From Clarkia xantiana subsp. parviflora (taxonomy: Eukaryota > Streptophyta > Magnoliopsida > Myrtales > Onagraceae), in contig JAPTYO010000018.1 of the NCBI GenBank assembly GCA_036873135.1, positions 5,881,503 through 5,945,502 of the forward strand: a stretch of DNA of 64,000 nt, written 5' to 3'. The notes beneath the pieces are model-generated. The model searched no databases. It saw nothing but the letters and a program-made list of their open reading frames with translations, and was not told where the DNA came from. Each line of letters opens with the position of its first letter. Positions within the stretch are counted from its first letter, which is position 1. Position numbers and translations under genes: made by a program. Below, piece after piece: positions 45,851 to 56,883 of the stretch.

Positions 45851-46975
45851 GATCCCACTCGCCGGAATGGGAGGGTGCCTGATAATGTATTGTCATCCAA
45901 TAGCATCAACATTTTAGTCTTCACTTATCGTCTCCATCTTCGAATAGTTCATGCGAGGTTTGCCGTGCGACCGGCGGATACGACGGGCATTGTGCTACTC
46001 ATCTGTTAGGAGTATTGTAGCGCCCGCAGAACGTTGATTCCCTGTCGTAAATCAATCATGTTAAAACAAAATATGTACCGCACTGTATCCTTGGTCAACT
46101 GATAATTCTCCAATTGCCCAGTTTTCCACATAGGAATACTTCTCCAGGGCATCCAAACAAGTGTTCACAACCTTCAACTAATATCTGGTTGGTGGCCACC
46201 TAGTGAACACAAGAGTCGGTGAATTATAGGTGAACATGACCATCCCCATTGTTTATACCCTTAGTCCAACTCAGCCAGTTTCCAAGATGTGGTCACTTGG
46301 CCTTTTTCTTCGGCTCTACGCTCGTACGCCGGGAAGCGAACATTGAGCCAGACCTTAGGTATAAGTTCTGAGTCCGTGAGGATACTTTGGATGCCTCTTT
46401 ATAAGACACCCGGGATCAATCGCACGCTCAAGGTGAAGAAGTATGCGCCTTTTGAATCACAAGGATTCTAGCTAGCACAACCGAGCATGACCCCGTGGTC
46501 GAACATGGAACGCGCAGTATGAAGCACGTGTCGATAGCACACCTGGACAAGCCAGGGATGGGATATGTCAATCATGCTATCGCAGAGTCTTTCATCTGGC
46601 CCTGAATGTGATTTTAATGATGGACAGAGTCCAACACGGCGATTTTACAAAACGAAGATCAAGTCATGCTTTTAGGCGTGACAAAGTTATCGTTTCATTT
46701 AACCAGGTTTATCCCCCTGGTTCTTAGCCAATCTTGTTGTGGTAGTGGTCCCCTCTCCTACAAGATGACCGTGCCTGTGTGACGAGGCAAGGTTCACATT
46801 CGACATAATTTTGGTGTAAGAATTTTACCTCTTCCTACGACTTAGTTTATAGACCGTAAAATCCGATGTTATTTATCAGCATGACGTCGATAGATCATGT
46901 ACTCAAAATTTGCAATTCTTTAATTAAAATATAACTTTCAATAATCAAAATGTTATCACTGATACAAGCCACTTA
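45851..46975 (-). other. 3' untranslated region of F2
   Basis: Non-coding sequence between RNase H and the 3' LTR, homologous to 52920-54020 in F1. A 60-codon open stretch on the plus strand (46289-46471) has an equivalent at 53274-53516, so it reflects element homology rather than a gene. Confidence 0.6.
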
Positions 46976-48963
46976 TTAAAATCTACGCAATTCAAGCAGT
47001 TTTACGTACTTTTCAAAAATCTCTTTGCGTAAAGGTTTAGTTAGTGGATCAACCACCATTTCGTCAGTGGAAAAGTATTCTAAAGTGATTATATTGTCTT
47101 CCAATACTGATTTAGCATAATTATATTTCATATCAATGCGTTTAGTCGTACTGTGGTACTTTGGATTCTTAACTGCCGCTATGGCAGCTTGATTGTCAGA
47201 GAAAACATTTACAGGCTTTCTCATTTCGTCAGTGCCTAACAATGCAGTAAGAAGCCTTTTCAGCCAGACCGTTTCCTGTGCGTTTTGGAGAGGGCAACGA
47301 ATTCCGATTCTATCGTAGACAGCGCAACCCATGATTGCTTCTTGCTCGTACATGAAATGGCGGCATCAGCAAGGAGGAATACCCCTCATGTGGTGGACTT
47401 ACGATCATTCAGATCGCCACCATGGTCGGCGTCACTGAAACCGGTCAATTCTATCTTCCTGCCCTCATAGCACAGTACGTAGTCGGCAGTACCTATATGA
47501 CTCGCTTTACGGTCTTTGAAAGTGTGATAGCTAAAGTCTGATTGGAATCTTGCTACTAGGCCCACAACGTAACAGATATCCGGACGAGTACAGAGCATGG
47601 CGTACATTAAGCTTCCTACCATGCTCAAATACTCGCCACTCTTCATCTGTTCACGCTCCTGCAGGTTCTTCGGGCCATCACGCTTTGACAGCGCGCACTC
47701 GAGTAAAACCGACATTTCCACGGTTTGGCATTCAGCAGTCCGAATCTCTTTAACAATTTATTGATATGAGATTCTTGAGATAGACACAATCTCCGGGCGG
47801 TACGATCTCTGGCGATTTTAATGCCTAAGATGTACGTAGTCTCTCCCTTGTCTTTCATCTCGAATATTGATGCCAACCAGAACTTTGACTATTTCATAAA
47901 ACCCACACCGTTTTCAGCAATGAGTAGGTCATCCACGTATAAGCTTAAGATGACGTACTTAGACCCGGGGGTCTTAGTGTATACGCAGGGATCCTCATGG
48001 AGGTTCACAAATCCGTTTCCAACGATTTCATGGTGGAACCTGCGATACTATTGCCGAGACGATTGTTTAAGACCATGGATAGATCTTTGGAGTTTGCAAA
48101 CTTTTACGTTCTTTATCAGGAGTAATGAAACCCTCTGGCTGCTCCATATCGATCTCATCCTCCAGGTTTCCATGGAGAAATGCGGTCTTAACATCCATTT
48201 AATGCAGGCTTGTGATCGAGGCTTGCAATAAGGGCAAGGATGGCCCTGACTGTGGTGCAATGCACAGTCGGTGAGTTTGTTTCATCAACGTCCACTCCAT
48301 GAATTTGGGTATATCCTTTCGCAACTAGTCGGGATTTGTATCGCTCGACTTCTCCATCAGCAGTGCGTTTGAGTTTCAAGACCCACATTGCCCATATAGC
48401 TCTGCGTTTAGCAGGTAAATCAACCAAAGACCAAACTGAATTGGCTTTCATTGAGGCGATCTCTTCCTCCATTGATTTCCTCAATTCCTTTGCTTGAGGT
48501 CCTTCCATCGCTTGCTTAACCGTTACCGGTTCGTCAACAGACGTTAGAGTGAGAATCTCACCCGATACTTCTTGGGAGAAGTTCGTTGCCTTTGACTACG
48601 TCTAGGCTCGTTCATCCCATCTCGAGTCTGATCGATACTCCCACTCGGAATAATGCTTTTTATCGGAGCATCACTCCCACTGGGAATAATGGCAGTGCTG
48701 GAACCTTGACTAACAACTTTCCTTGGATGTTCTCTTGGTCTCGGGATTCTACCTCCGAGATTAATTCCTTGATCACTAGGATCTGGAACCAAGTTGGTCG
48801 TACCACTCCCATTGGAAACAATGTGTAGTTGTGTCATTATTGGATTTTCATCCAACAGTTCAGCGACGTGATTATCAGGTTTCAACTTGATTCGCATTAG
48901 CAGCATTAGTGATTTGATCGAGTGGGGGGGGGGGGGGGGGGGGGGGAGTGAGCCCTCCCACAT
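46976..48963 (-). pseudogene. Copia RT/RNase H relic F2
   Basis: Broken by several frameshifts and stops. On the minus strand: linker (SNGSGTTNLVPDPSDQG), RT start (ERYKSRLVAKGYTQIHGVDVDET), decayed YVDD region (about 47920-47950), SMVGSLMYAMLCTRPDICYVVG, FSDADHGGDLNDRKSTT and the RNase H end with STTKRIDMKYNYAKSVLED. No gag, protease or integrase precedes it. A 23-G run (48924-48946) lies at the 5' side. Confidence 0.8.
48924..48946. repeat. G23 mononucleotide run
   Basis: 23 consecutive G in the F2 linker region, where H has the short GTGGGAGG. Likely expansion of a purine-rich stretch; it is also prone to assembly length error. Confidence 0.85.
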
Positions 48964-51900
48964 TTACTATGATAGTGTTTCCATCATCATTTACCATGTT
49001 ATTAACTTGTGCTGTGTCAAATCTCCCACTCGAAGTAAGTGGGACCTGGAATCATCGTCATCCTTTTCCAGTTCGATCAAGACTTCGTCTGTTTCTAAGC
49101 GTTGGAATTTCGTCCTCAAACTTTGTAATGTTACATATTCGACCACGACCTCATAATTTAAGCTAATTAAACATGTATCACTCGAGAGTAGTCCGTACTC
49201 TTTTATCCAAATACTTGTTTAATGCGCAAATTAATGTCGCAAGCTGACAAGGTGCAACCCTTATCATTCCTTTTAGCTAATTATGGTAGCGTGTTCAACC
49301 GATTATTCGGAACATAGTATTACTTTTATGTGAGTCAACCGATTTTCATCCCATAGGGAACGTAGTTGTTGAACTCAACATTATGTAATTTTAAACTATG
49401 CTTCTTGAATTTTTTTATTGAAATGAATGTCCAGTCGTACTTATAGTTCAAGGCTTATAGTGGGAGAGTCATTTTACTGACTACTTCCTTTCGTTTGTCA
49501 ACTCATTCAGAGACTTATCCACCTCTTGAGCTATGCATTTAAGCTTTCGCCTATGCGATAGTTGATATTATACAAGTTCGTGGTAGCTTTTGAAGCATAC
49601 CTCTGACTTTCGTATAAGTAATCAATGAGTTATTCCATAAATAGTCATAAACGAAAATTCCTCATTTATTCATTAAAACATTTCATTATTAAATTTGTAC
49701 TTTGAAACGATGTGTTCCGTCTTTCTAGGTACACTCGCACATGGCGCCTTAAAACCAGTTTTATCCCGTGGTTTTAAATCGTTTCGTTTTCAAATTCAAA
49801 TCAATTTAATCCAATCGGTTTTGAACTTGTTCAATCATTATGGAAAATTACATTCAATGGAGTACTAACAAATAAGAAATACTAAATATTTCGATCTAGC
49901 TACGCAATCGATGGGTTTATTCAGTTCAGTTGTCTTGACTAAGATGACGGAGTATGTGAATCGTTTGGTTTTATTCGACCGCTTTTACCTGGCCGAAATT
50001 TTGGTTCTAACTCGTAGGTATGTTATTTGTATTTTCGGATCGTTCTCATTTAATCGAGACGTTAAATTGAAGAAAATTAAGCTTCAAATCGAGCAACAAT
50101 TGCTTTATTCAATAACTCCTAATCTCAAAATAACCAAAATTTTATTAACGAACAACGAACGATAAATGACAATGGTATAGTTCTTGATCTGAAGTTCGAA
50201 TATCTGATCCATGATTGTCGCGCATATAGTCAAGAACTTTGAGTCATGTTGAACATCTCATCTGAGTAAATTCACGAGTGAATCACTTAAAATGATCTGT
50301 GTCCGTATAAACATTTTACAGCTTCATACACATGACCTACGAGGCGTATTTGAGGCGCACTTTATCAACGGGGTTTAATCCACCAGATTATCGTATAGGA
50401 CCTATTCGGTCCAGTTCTCTTCTTGTTATGCGGATCATGGTTCGCTTCTTTCGAACTCACTATGGTGAGCAGATAAGTTCTCCCATTCACTCAGTGGTTA
50501 CCGTACTTGATTAGTCTCAAAGTTATTGAGTCTTGTCAATATCAGACAAGTTCATTTCCATGTTGACCTTTCATCCTTAAGATCCGATGCGGTTTTTACG
50601 CCAACATCCATGAAAAGAGAGAAGACTATCACATTCAACCGAAACATTTCTAGCATTTGCATCCTTGCTTTTACCGAGGCGGCTGCGAAGGGATACTAAG
50701 CTGTAACATTGTCTGGTTTCAATTCAAGTCTTCTTCAACCCCTTTTTACCAAGGTCGAATGTATCACCATATATGCGTTCAGATCATCAAAGAACCTACT
50801 CTAATTCTTGGGGAAACAAATTGTCACATTCATTTCTCATTGTCAAAATCATACAGATTACTATATTCACCCGTAGTTGTCCTCCCTACTCTTCGAAATC
50901 GTAGTAGAGAGTTCAACACACACTCCAATTTTATTCATCATAATTAATACCATCAAGATTGCGAGTAATATCGAATCGCACTAATTCAGCCAACTCACAC
51001 ATTGATGATTATGCAAATCAGGAAGACAATAATATTTTGAAAAAGAATTGCAAACGTCGGATAATCTATTAAGATGGAATACGACAAATAGTGATTCTTC
51101 AGTCATCTAGACCAAACCGACCGCCAGTAAACCGAGGGAAGGGGGTCCGTGAAAGAGTTCACACTACCGTCGTGTTCAATCTAATAGATCAGTCTTTTAA
51201 AAACGGTTATTATTTTGCAAATTACCGGAACGGGAAATATTTTGAAAAATATGTATACCCGATCATGGCTTTCCCAAGGCCCTTTTGTATTTTGAAAAAA
51301 AAAAAATCCGATAATTTACGCATGCATAACACTATATCACGCCATAAACATCGAGCAAACCAAACAACAGCTTACACGTCATGCGTCTAATGTTCATTAG
51401 CATACATAATTCTACGTAAAGTAAATTATCACTTGCTTTCAGTCCTGAACATTCTAGCATACGTGTCAAAACATGCAACTTCCGCACACATTATGCATAG
51501 TTGGCGACGGGATATTTTGGTTTTGAAAAACGTTTTGAAAATATTAGGGGCTGCTTTGCAATTCATGCTTACAATCAATCATGCAAAATTTCTAGACATG
51601 TATTCTAGTCACTTTCAATCAGCATAGCATGTCTATCCTATTGCGCAAACCATATATTTAAATTCCAAGGCTTAATGTTCGCAATGTATTATCCAGCTAG
51701 CCTTACGAAATCAAGATGACATTTCTAATATATGTTGCAGAAAGTAACCAATTGCAATTTAGCCCACTAATTTAATTGAGTCCCTAAAACATGCATTTTC
51801 GAGATCCATCCCCATAATCGTAACTAGGCAGTAGGGTTTTAACCGAAAACGTGTAAAAACACAAACCCTAAGAGCACTGTTTAGGTTAATTTTAAAGTTT

Positions 51901-52416
51901 GAAAACATATTGGATTTAAAATTTGACATCCTATTTTATTGAAGATTTTAAAATTTCCGAAAATTTTAAAAGTTGGTTCGGTCCAATTTAAAATCCAGTT
52001 CGGGTCGGTCCGATTTTAAAGATCCGATTTGGTACGAAACGGTTAAATAAAATAAGATTACGGTTTGGGTCATCACTCAAAACCGGTTCGGATTAGATTC
52101 ACTTAGTTACCTAGGTCCAACCCAACCCATCTAGGTCGGTCCGATTAAGAATACCCGGATTGGTTTAACTCGCTCCGTTAATGCAAATTGGATTTGCCCA
52201 TAAACCCTAGTGGGTTCGGCCAAAATATTTCTCTTAGGCTAAATAGAGTTTTAAAATCCACCAAAAACTTAACTTAGCCCACAAGAAATATTAATTATGT
52301 AAAATAATTTCCAATATTGCTAATATATATATAAACAATCGGCACATTATTAATATATATATAAATATTGTCAAGATTCTATCTTTAAGATGTAAATCAA
52401 TCAACAATATATATAC
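48964..52416 (-). mobile_element. non-coding internal part of F2
   Basis: 3.4 kb without a coding frame, lying where a Copia element should encode gag, protease and integrase. Homologous in inverted orientation to 19270-22372 of H, including the AACCGGTTC-type repeats (about 51950-52170) and AT microsatellites (about 52320-52415). Confidence 0.6.
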
Positions 52417-52919
52417 ATATACCTCAATAGCTTTCCTGCCCAAGAACGATGTGGAGGGAGATCTGATCCTCCAGTCGGAACCCGTACAAGTTCTTCGTGA
52501 GAAGAAGTCCTACGCGGTATAAGCTCCACAACTAATCCTCTGATCGATTCTTCAACGGGGACAGAACCTCAGACTGAGATGATGGTGTGCCGAAAATCAC
52601 TACTAAGGGGGTGAGAGGGTTTCTCTCTTGTTCCTCAATGGAGGGACTTATGAATTACTTGATGTGTAAAACCCCTTAGGAGACTCCCCTATATATAGGA
52701 TTGGTGGAGTGGACAAAAGTGTCCACTCCAACCAATTTGGGACTAGGGTTCGGCCGAACCACCTATTAAGGGAGGGAGGCCCAATATTGGGCCTCCCATG
52801 TCAATTAGGAATTGGGTCAAGCCTAATTAACCTAATGTGACATTTACCCAATTATCTTAGCTAATATCATTAATATTAACGGGCTACCATTTACGGCGCC
52901 ACGTCAAAATATGCTAACA
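52417..52919 (-). repeat. LTR shared by Copia relics F1 and F2
   Basis: On the minus strand it starts TGTTAGCATATTTTGACG, preceded by CGGCGAGTGGGAGC (purine-rich, F1 side), and ends near GAGGTATATG, where it joins the non-coding part of F2. It therefore acts as 3' LTR of F1 and 5' LTR of F2. The last about 90 bp and the primer site seen in H are missing. Confidence 0.65.
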
Positions 52920-54020
52920 GCTCCCACTCGCCGGAAAGAGAGGGTGCCTGTTAATGTATTGTCATCCAATAGCATCTACGTCTCAGTCTTCAGTCATTGT
53001 CTCCGTATCCGAATAGTTCATACGAGGTTTCCCGTGCGACCGGCGGATACGACGGGCATCGTGTTACTCATCTGTTAGGAGTGTTGTAGCACCCGCAGAA
53101 CGTTAATTCCCTTTCGTAAATCAATCCTGTTAAAAATAAAACATGTACCGCACTGTATCCTTGGTCAACTGAAAATTCTCCAATTGCCCAGGGCATCCGT
53201 ACTAGTGTTCACAACCTTCAACTAATATCCGGTTGGTGGCCACCTAGTGAACACAAGAGTTGGTGAATTATAGGTGAACATGACCATCCCCGTCTCTTAT
53301 ACCCTTAGTCTAGCTCAACCGTTCTCCAAAGACGTGGTCACTTGGCCTTTTTCGTTGGCACTACGCTCGTACGCCGGGAAGCGAACATTGAGCCAGACCT
53401 TAGGTGTAAGTTCTAAGTCCGAGAGAATACTTTGGGTGCCTTTTCATAAGACACCCGGGATCAATCACACGCTCAAGGTGAAGAAGTATGCGCCCTTTGA
53501 ATCACAAGGATTCTAGCTAGCACAACCGAGCATGACCCCGTGGTCGAACATGGCACGCGCAGTATGATGCACGTGTCGATAGCATACCTAGACAAGCCAA
53601 GTATGAGATATGTCAATCATGCTATCGCAGAATCTTTCATCTTGCCCTGAATGTGATTTTAATGATGGACAGAGTCCAACACGGCGATTTACAAAACGAA
53701 GATTAAGTCGTGCTGTAAGCGTGACAAAGTTATCGTTTCGTCTAATCAGGTTTTCCCCCTTGGTTCTTAGCCAATCTTGTTGTTGTACATGTCCCTCTCT
53801 CTTACAAGATGACTGTGCCTGTGTGACGATGCATGGTTCACATTCGACATAATTTTGGTGGAAGAATTTTACCTCTTCCTACGACTTAGTTTATAGACCG
53901 TAAAATCTGATGTTGTTTATTAATATGACGTCGATAGATCATATACTCAATTTGCAATTCTTTTATTCAATCGAAATATTATTTCAAATGTCAAAATGCC
54001 ATCACTTATACAAGCCACTT
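52920..54020 (-). other. 3' untranslated region of F1
   Basis: Homologous to 45851-46975. No gene. Its open stretch 53274-53516 (plus) mirrors the one in F2. Confidence 0.55.
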
Positions 54021-55636
54021 ATTATGCCCTACGTTATCCAAGCAGTTTTACGTGCTTTTCGAAAATCTCTCTACGTAATGGCTTAGTCAATGGGTCCGCG
54101 ACCATATTGTCTGTGGACAAGTATTCTAAAGCGATTATACTGTCTTCCAGAACAGATTTAGAATAATTGTATTTCACATCAATATGTTTGGTCCTACTTT
54201 GGTACTTTGGATTCTTACCTACTGCAAGGCTGCCTGACTGTCGGAGTATACATTCACAGGTTTACTCTTCTTGCCAGTGCCAATTAATGCAGTAAGAAGC
54301 CTTTTCAGCCAGAATGCTTCTTGTGCGTTTTAGTAGAGGGCACTGAATTACGATTCCATAGTGGAAAGCGCGCCACATGATTGCTTCTTGCTTACGCATG
54401 ATATGGCAGCAATGGCAAAGAGGAAAACCCCTCTTGTGGTGGACTTACGATCATCCGGATCGCCGCCGTAGTCGGCGTCACTATAACCGGTCAATTCTAT
54501 ATGTTTTCCCTCATAGCACAGAACATAGTCGGCAGTACCTTCCAGATATGATATAATTCGTTTCACGGCCTTTAGATGTTGATAACTAGGATCTGATTGG
54601 AATTTTGCTACTAGGCCCACAGCATAAAAGATATCAGGCTGAGTACAGAGCGTGGCATACATTAGACTTCCTACCATGCTCAGATACTCTGCATTCTTCA
54701 TCTGTTCACGCTCCTCCTGGTTTTTCGGGCCTTCACGCTTTGACAGCGCGCACCCGAACACAACCGGCATATCCACGGGTTTGGCATTGAGCATTCTGAA
54801 TCTTTTCAACAGTTTGTTGATATAAGATTCTTGAGACAGACACAATTTCCGGGCGGCACGATCTCGGGCAATTTTAATACCTAAGATGTACGTGGCCTCT
54901 CCCATGTCTTTCATCTCAAATGTTGATGCTAACCAGGACTTTGATTTGTTCATCAAACTCACATCGTTCGCAGCAATGAGTATGTCATCTACGTATAAGG
55001 TTGTGATGACATACTTAGACACGGAGGTCTTGGTGTAAACCAGGGATCCTCGTGAAGGTTCACATATCCGTTTCCAACGATTTCCTCGTGGAATCTGCGA
55101 TGCCATTGCCGAGACGACTGTTTAAGACCGTAAATAGACCTTTGGAGTTTGCAAACTTTACGTTCTTTGCCAGGAGTAATAAAACCCTCTGGCTGCTCCA
55201 TATAGATATCTTCCTCCAGGTTTCCATGGAGGAATGCGGTCTTAACATCCATTTGGTGCAGCTCTAGATCGAGACATGCAACAAGGGCAAGAATGGCCCT
55301 AACTGTGGTATAACGCACAGTTGGTGAGTATGTTTCATCAAAGTCCACTCCGTGAATTTTGGGTATATCCTTCGCAGTCGTTCGAGTTTTGCAACACTCA
55401 ACTTTTCCATCAGTAGTGAATTCTAAAATTTCACTTTCTAGCTCTACGGTTAGCAGGTAAATCAACTGAAGACCAAAAAACGAATTTATTTTCATTTAGG
55501 CAATATCATCCTCCATTGTTTTCCTCCATTTATTCGTTTGAGGTCCTTCCAATGCTTGCTGAACCGTCACTATTTCATGAACGAACGTCTCACTTGATGG
55601 GATACTTCTTGAAAGAAGTTCGTTGCCTTTGACTAT
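54021..55636 (-). pseudogene. Copia RT/RNase H relic F1, cut by element C
   Basis: On the minus strand: RT with LYVDDILIAAND (about 54965-55000), AEYLSMVGSLMYATLCTQPD, YSDADYGGDPDDRKSTT and a decayed RNase H end near 54030-54340. Upstream part: [46 protein letters not shown] RT fingers region (about 55190-55340). Better preserved than F2 but with stops and frameshifts. It is truncated at 55636 by insertion of C. Confidence 0.82.
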
Positions 55637-56355
55637 TGTTGGATCACGGTGGAACTCCGGTACGGTCTTGACGGCGATCCGAGCTCCTTCGCTCCACGTA
55701 ATCCTGCAAGAGGGGATAGACCGGGCGGTGACGCAGAATCCCTCTCCGATGCTTAAATGAGTATCTCGTATGAACTGGTAAGCAAGAGTCTCAGAATGTA
55801 ATCGTCAAAAAACGTCTGTGACCTGAGGTAACCTTTGCCCTTTTATAGGCGAAGAGGTACCTCAGTTACCTGGTGAACCGTTGGGGTGGTTAGCCCATAT
55901 TCCGCTTATCTCGGCCACGATCCCGCCTATCTCGGGCATGATCTCGCCTATCTCGGCCACGCTCCGCGTATCTCGGCCATGATCCCGCCTATCTAGGCCA
56001 TGATCTCGCTTATCTCGGCCACGCTCCGCGTATCTCGGCCTCAACCTCTGATAGCAAGTCCCGACTAATATCGGGGACTCCAGAGTTATCTCATTGTGTC
56101 ACCGCTCGGGGCCCCTCGTCATCGTGACAGGGCCAATCATTCTCAGGGATTCATCATCGGGGCCTACTTAAAGGCATCTCATCGGGAGCGTCCAGCTCGC
56201 CTGTCGGGACCGACTCTGTCGGGACCTTTCATCATCGGGGCTCCCGCTGTCGGAATCCTTCGCCTTGGTCTTCTTGACCTCCTTTTAGGGCCCAGTGGGC
56301 CTATTCACCGTTTCCTCACCGTTAAAGGGCCTAAAAGCAATAGCGAAACCCATCA
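55637..56355 (-). repeat. 3' LTR of C
   Basis: 719 bp, on the minus strand TGATGGGTTTCGC...CCAACA. U3 has about seven degenerate 21-bp units (CTATCTCGGCCACGCTCCGC on the plus strand, about 55893-56040), as in B but not A. The TATA box (plus-strand CTTTTATAGG near 55840-55849) lies between arms CTGAGGTAACC and its inverted copy. The LTR is followed on the plus strand by TTTGCCCCCAAG, the complement of the polypurine tract. Confidence 0.92.
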
Positions 56356-56737
56356 TTTGCCCCCAAGACATGAGGGACTTTCAGTTCGTCGTGTCTTTCA
56401 ACTCTCGACCTCTCGACATCGGAGTCGGGGACCTTTCCCTTGGTACAGTCACTTGATATGAATCTTCTCGTTCACGTTTCCTCGATATCTTGAGGATAAC
56501 CACCAAATCCGAGAAGACTCCTCGGTTCCCCAGCCATTAAATGCAGCAGATGACGAAGCGAGTCTTTGGCACTCGTGTCTGATTTTTCGCACCTGCTTTT
56601 TCTGAATAAGTGCTTTTCATGCCGTTTCATCATTACAGCCGTTGTCATTCTGCACGTTTCGTCTCAACGGCTCAGATCAAAACGCTTCGACTTCGATAAT
56701 TCAGATTAGAACGTCCTTTCGACTGTCCTCTTCTCCT

Positions 56738-56744
56738 ATAAAAC
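56738..56744 (+). promoter_or_regulatory. TATA box of antisense gene in C
   Basis: TATAAAA in CTATAAAACCCTAACCC, 146 bp upstream of the ATG. Matching boxes sit about 150-165 bp upstream of the start codon in A and B. Confidence 0.6.
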
Positions 56745-56883
56745 CCTAACCCTGGGCACAGTTTCCTTTTTACCGTTTCCGAATTCTCCAAAAGCTCTCT
56801 GCAACTCTGCGAACTCAAGGCTTTCTGCTCTCCGATCAACTTTTCCGACAACATCAAGTTCATCCTTCCTACTTCAAATCATC

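Noticed and set aside
46289..46471. 60-codon frame similar to one at 53274-53516
   Set aside because: Both lie in the homologous 3' untranslated regions of F2 and F1 on the strand opposite to their pol; similarity is explained by element homology.
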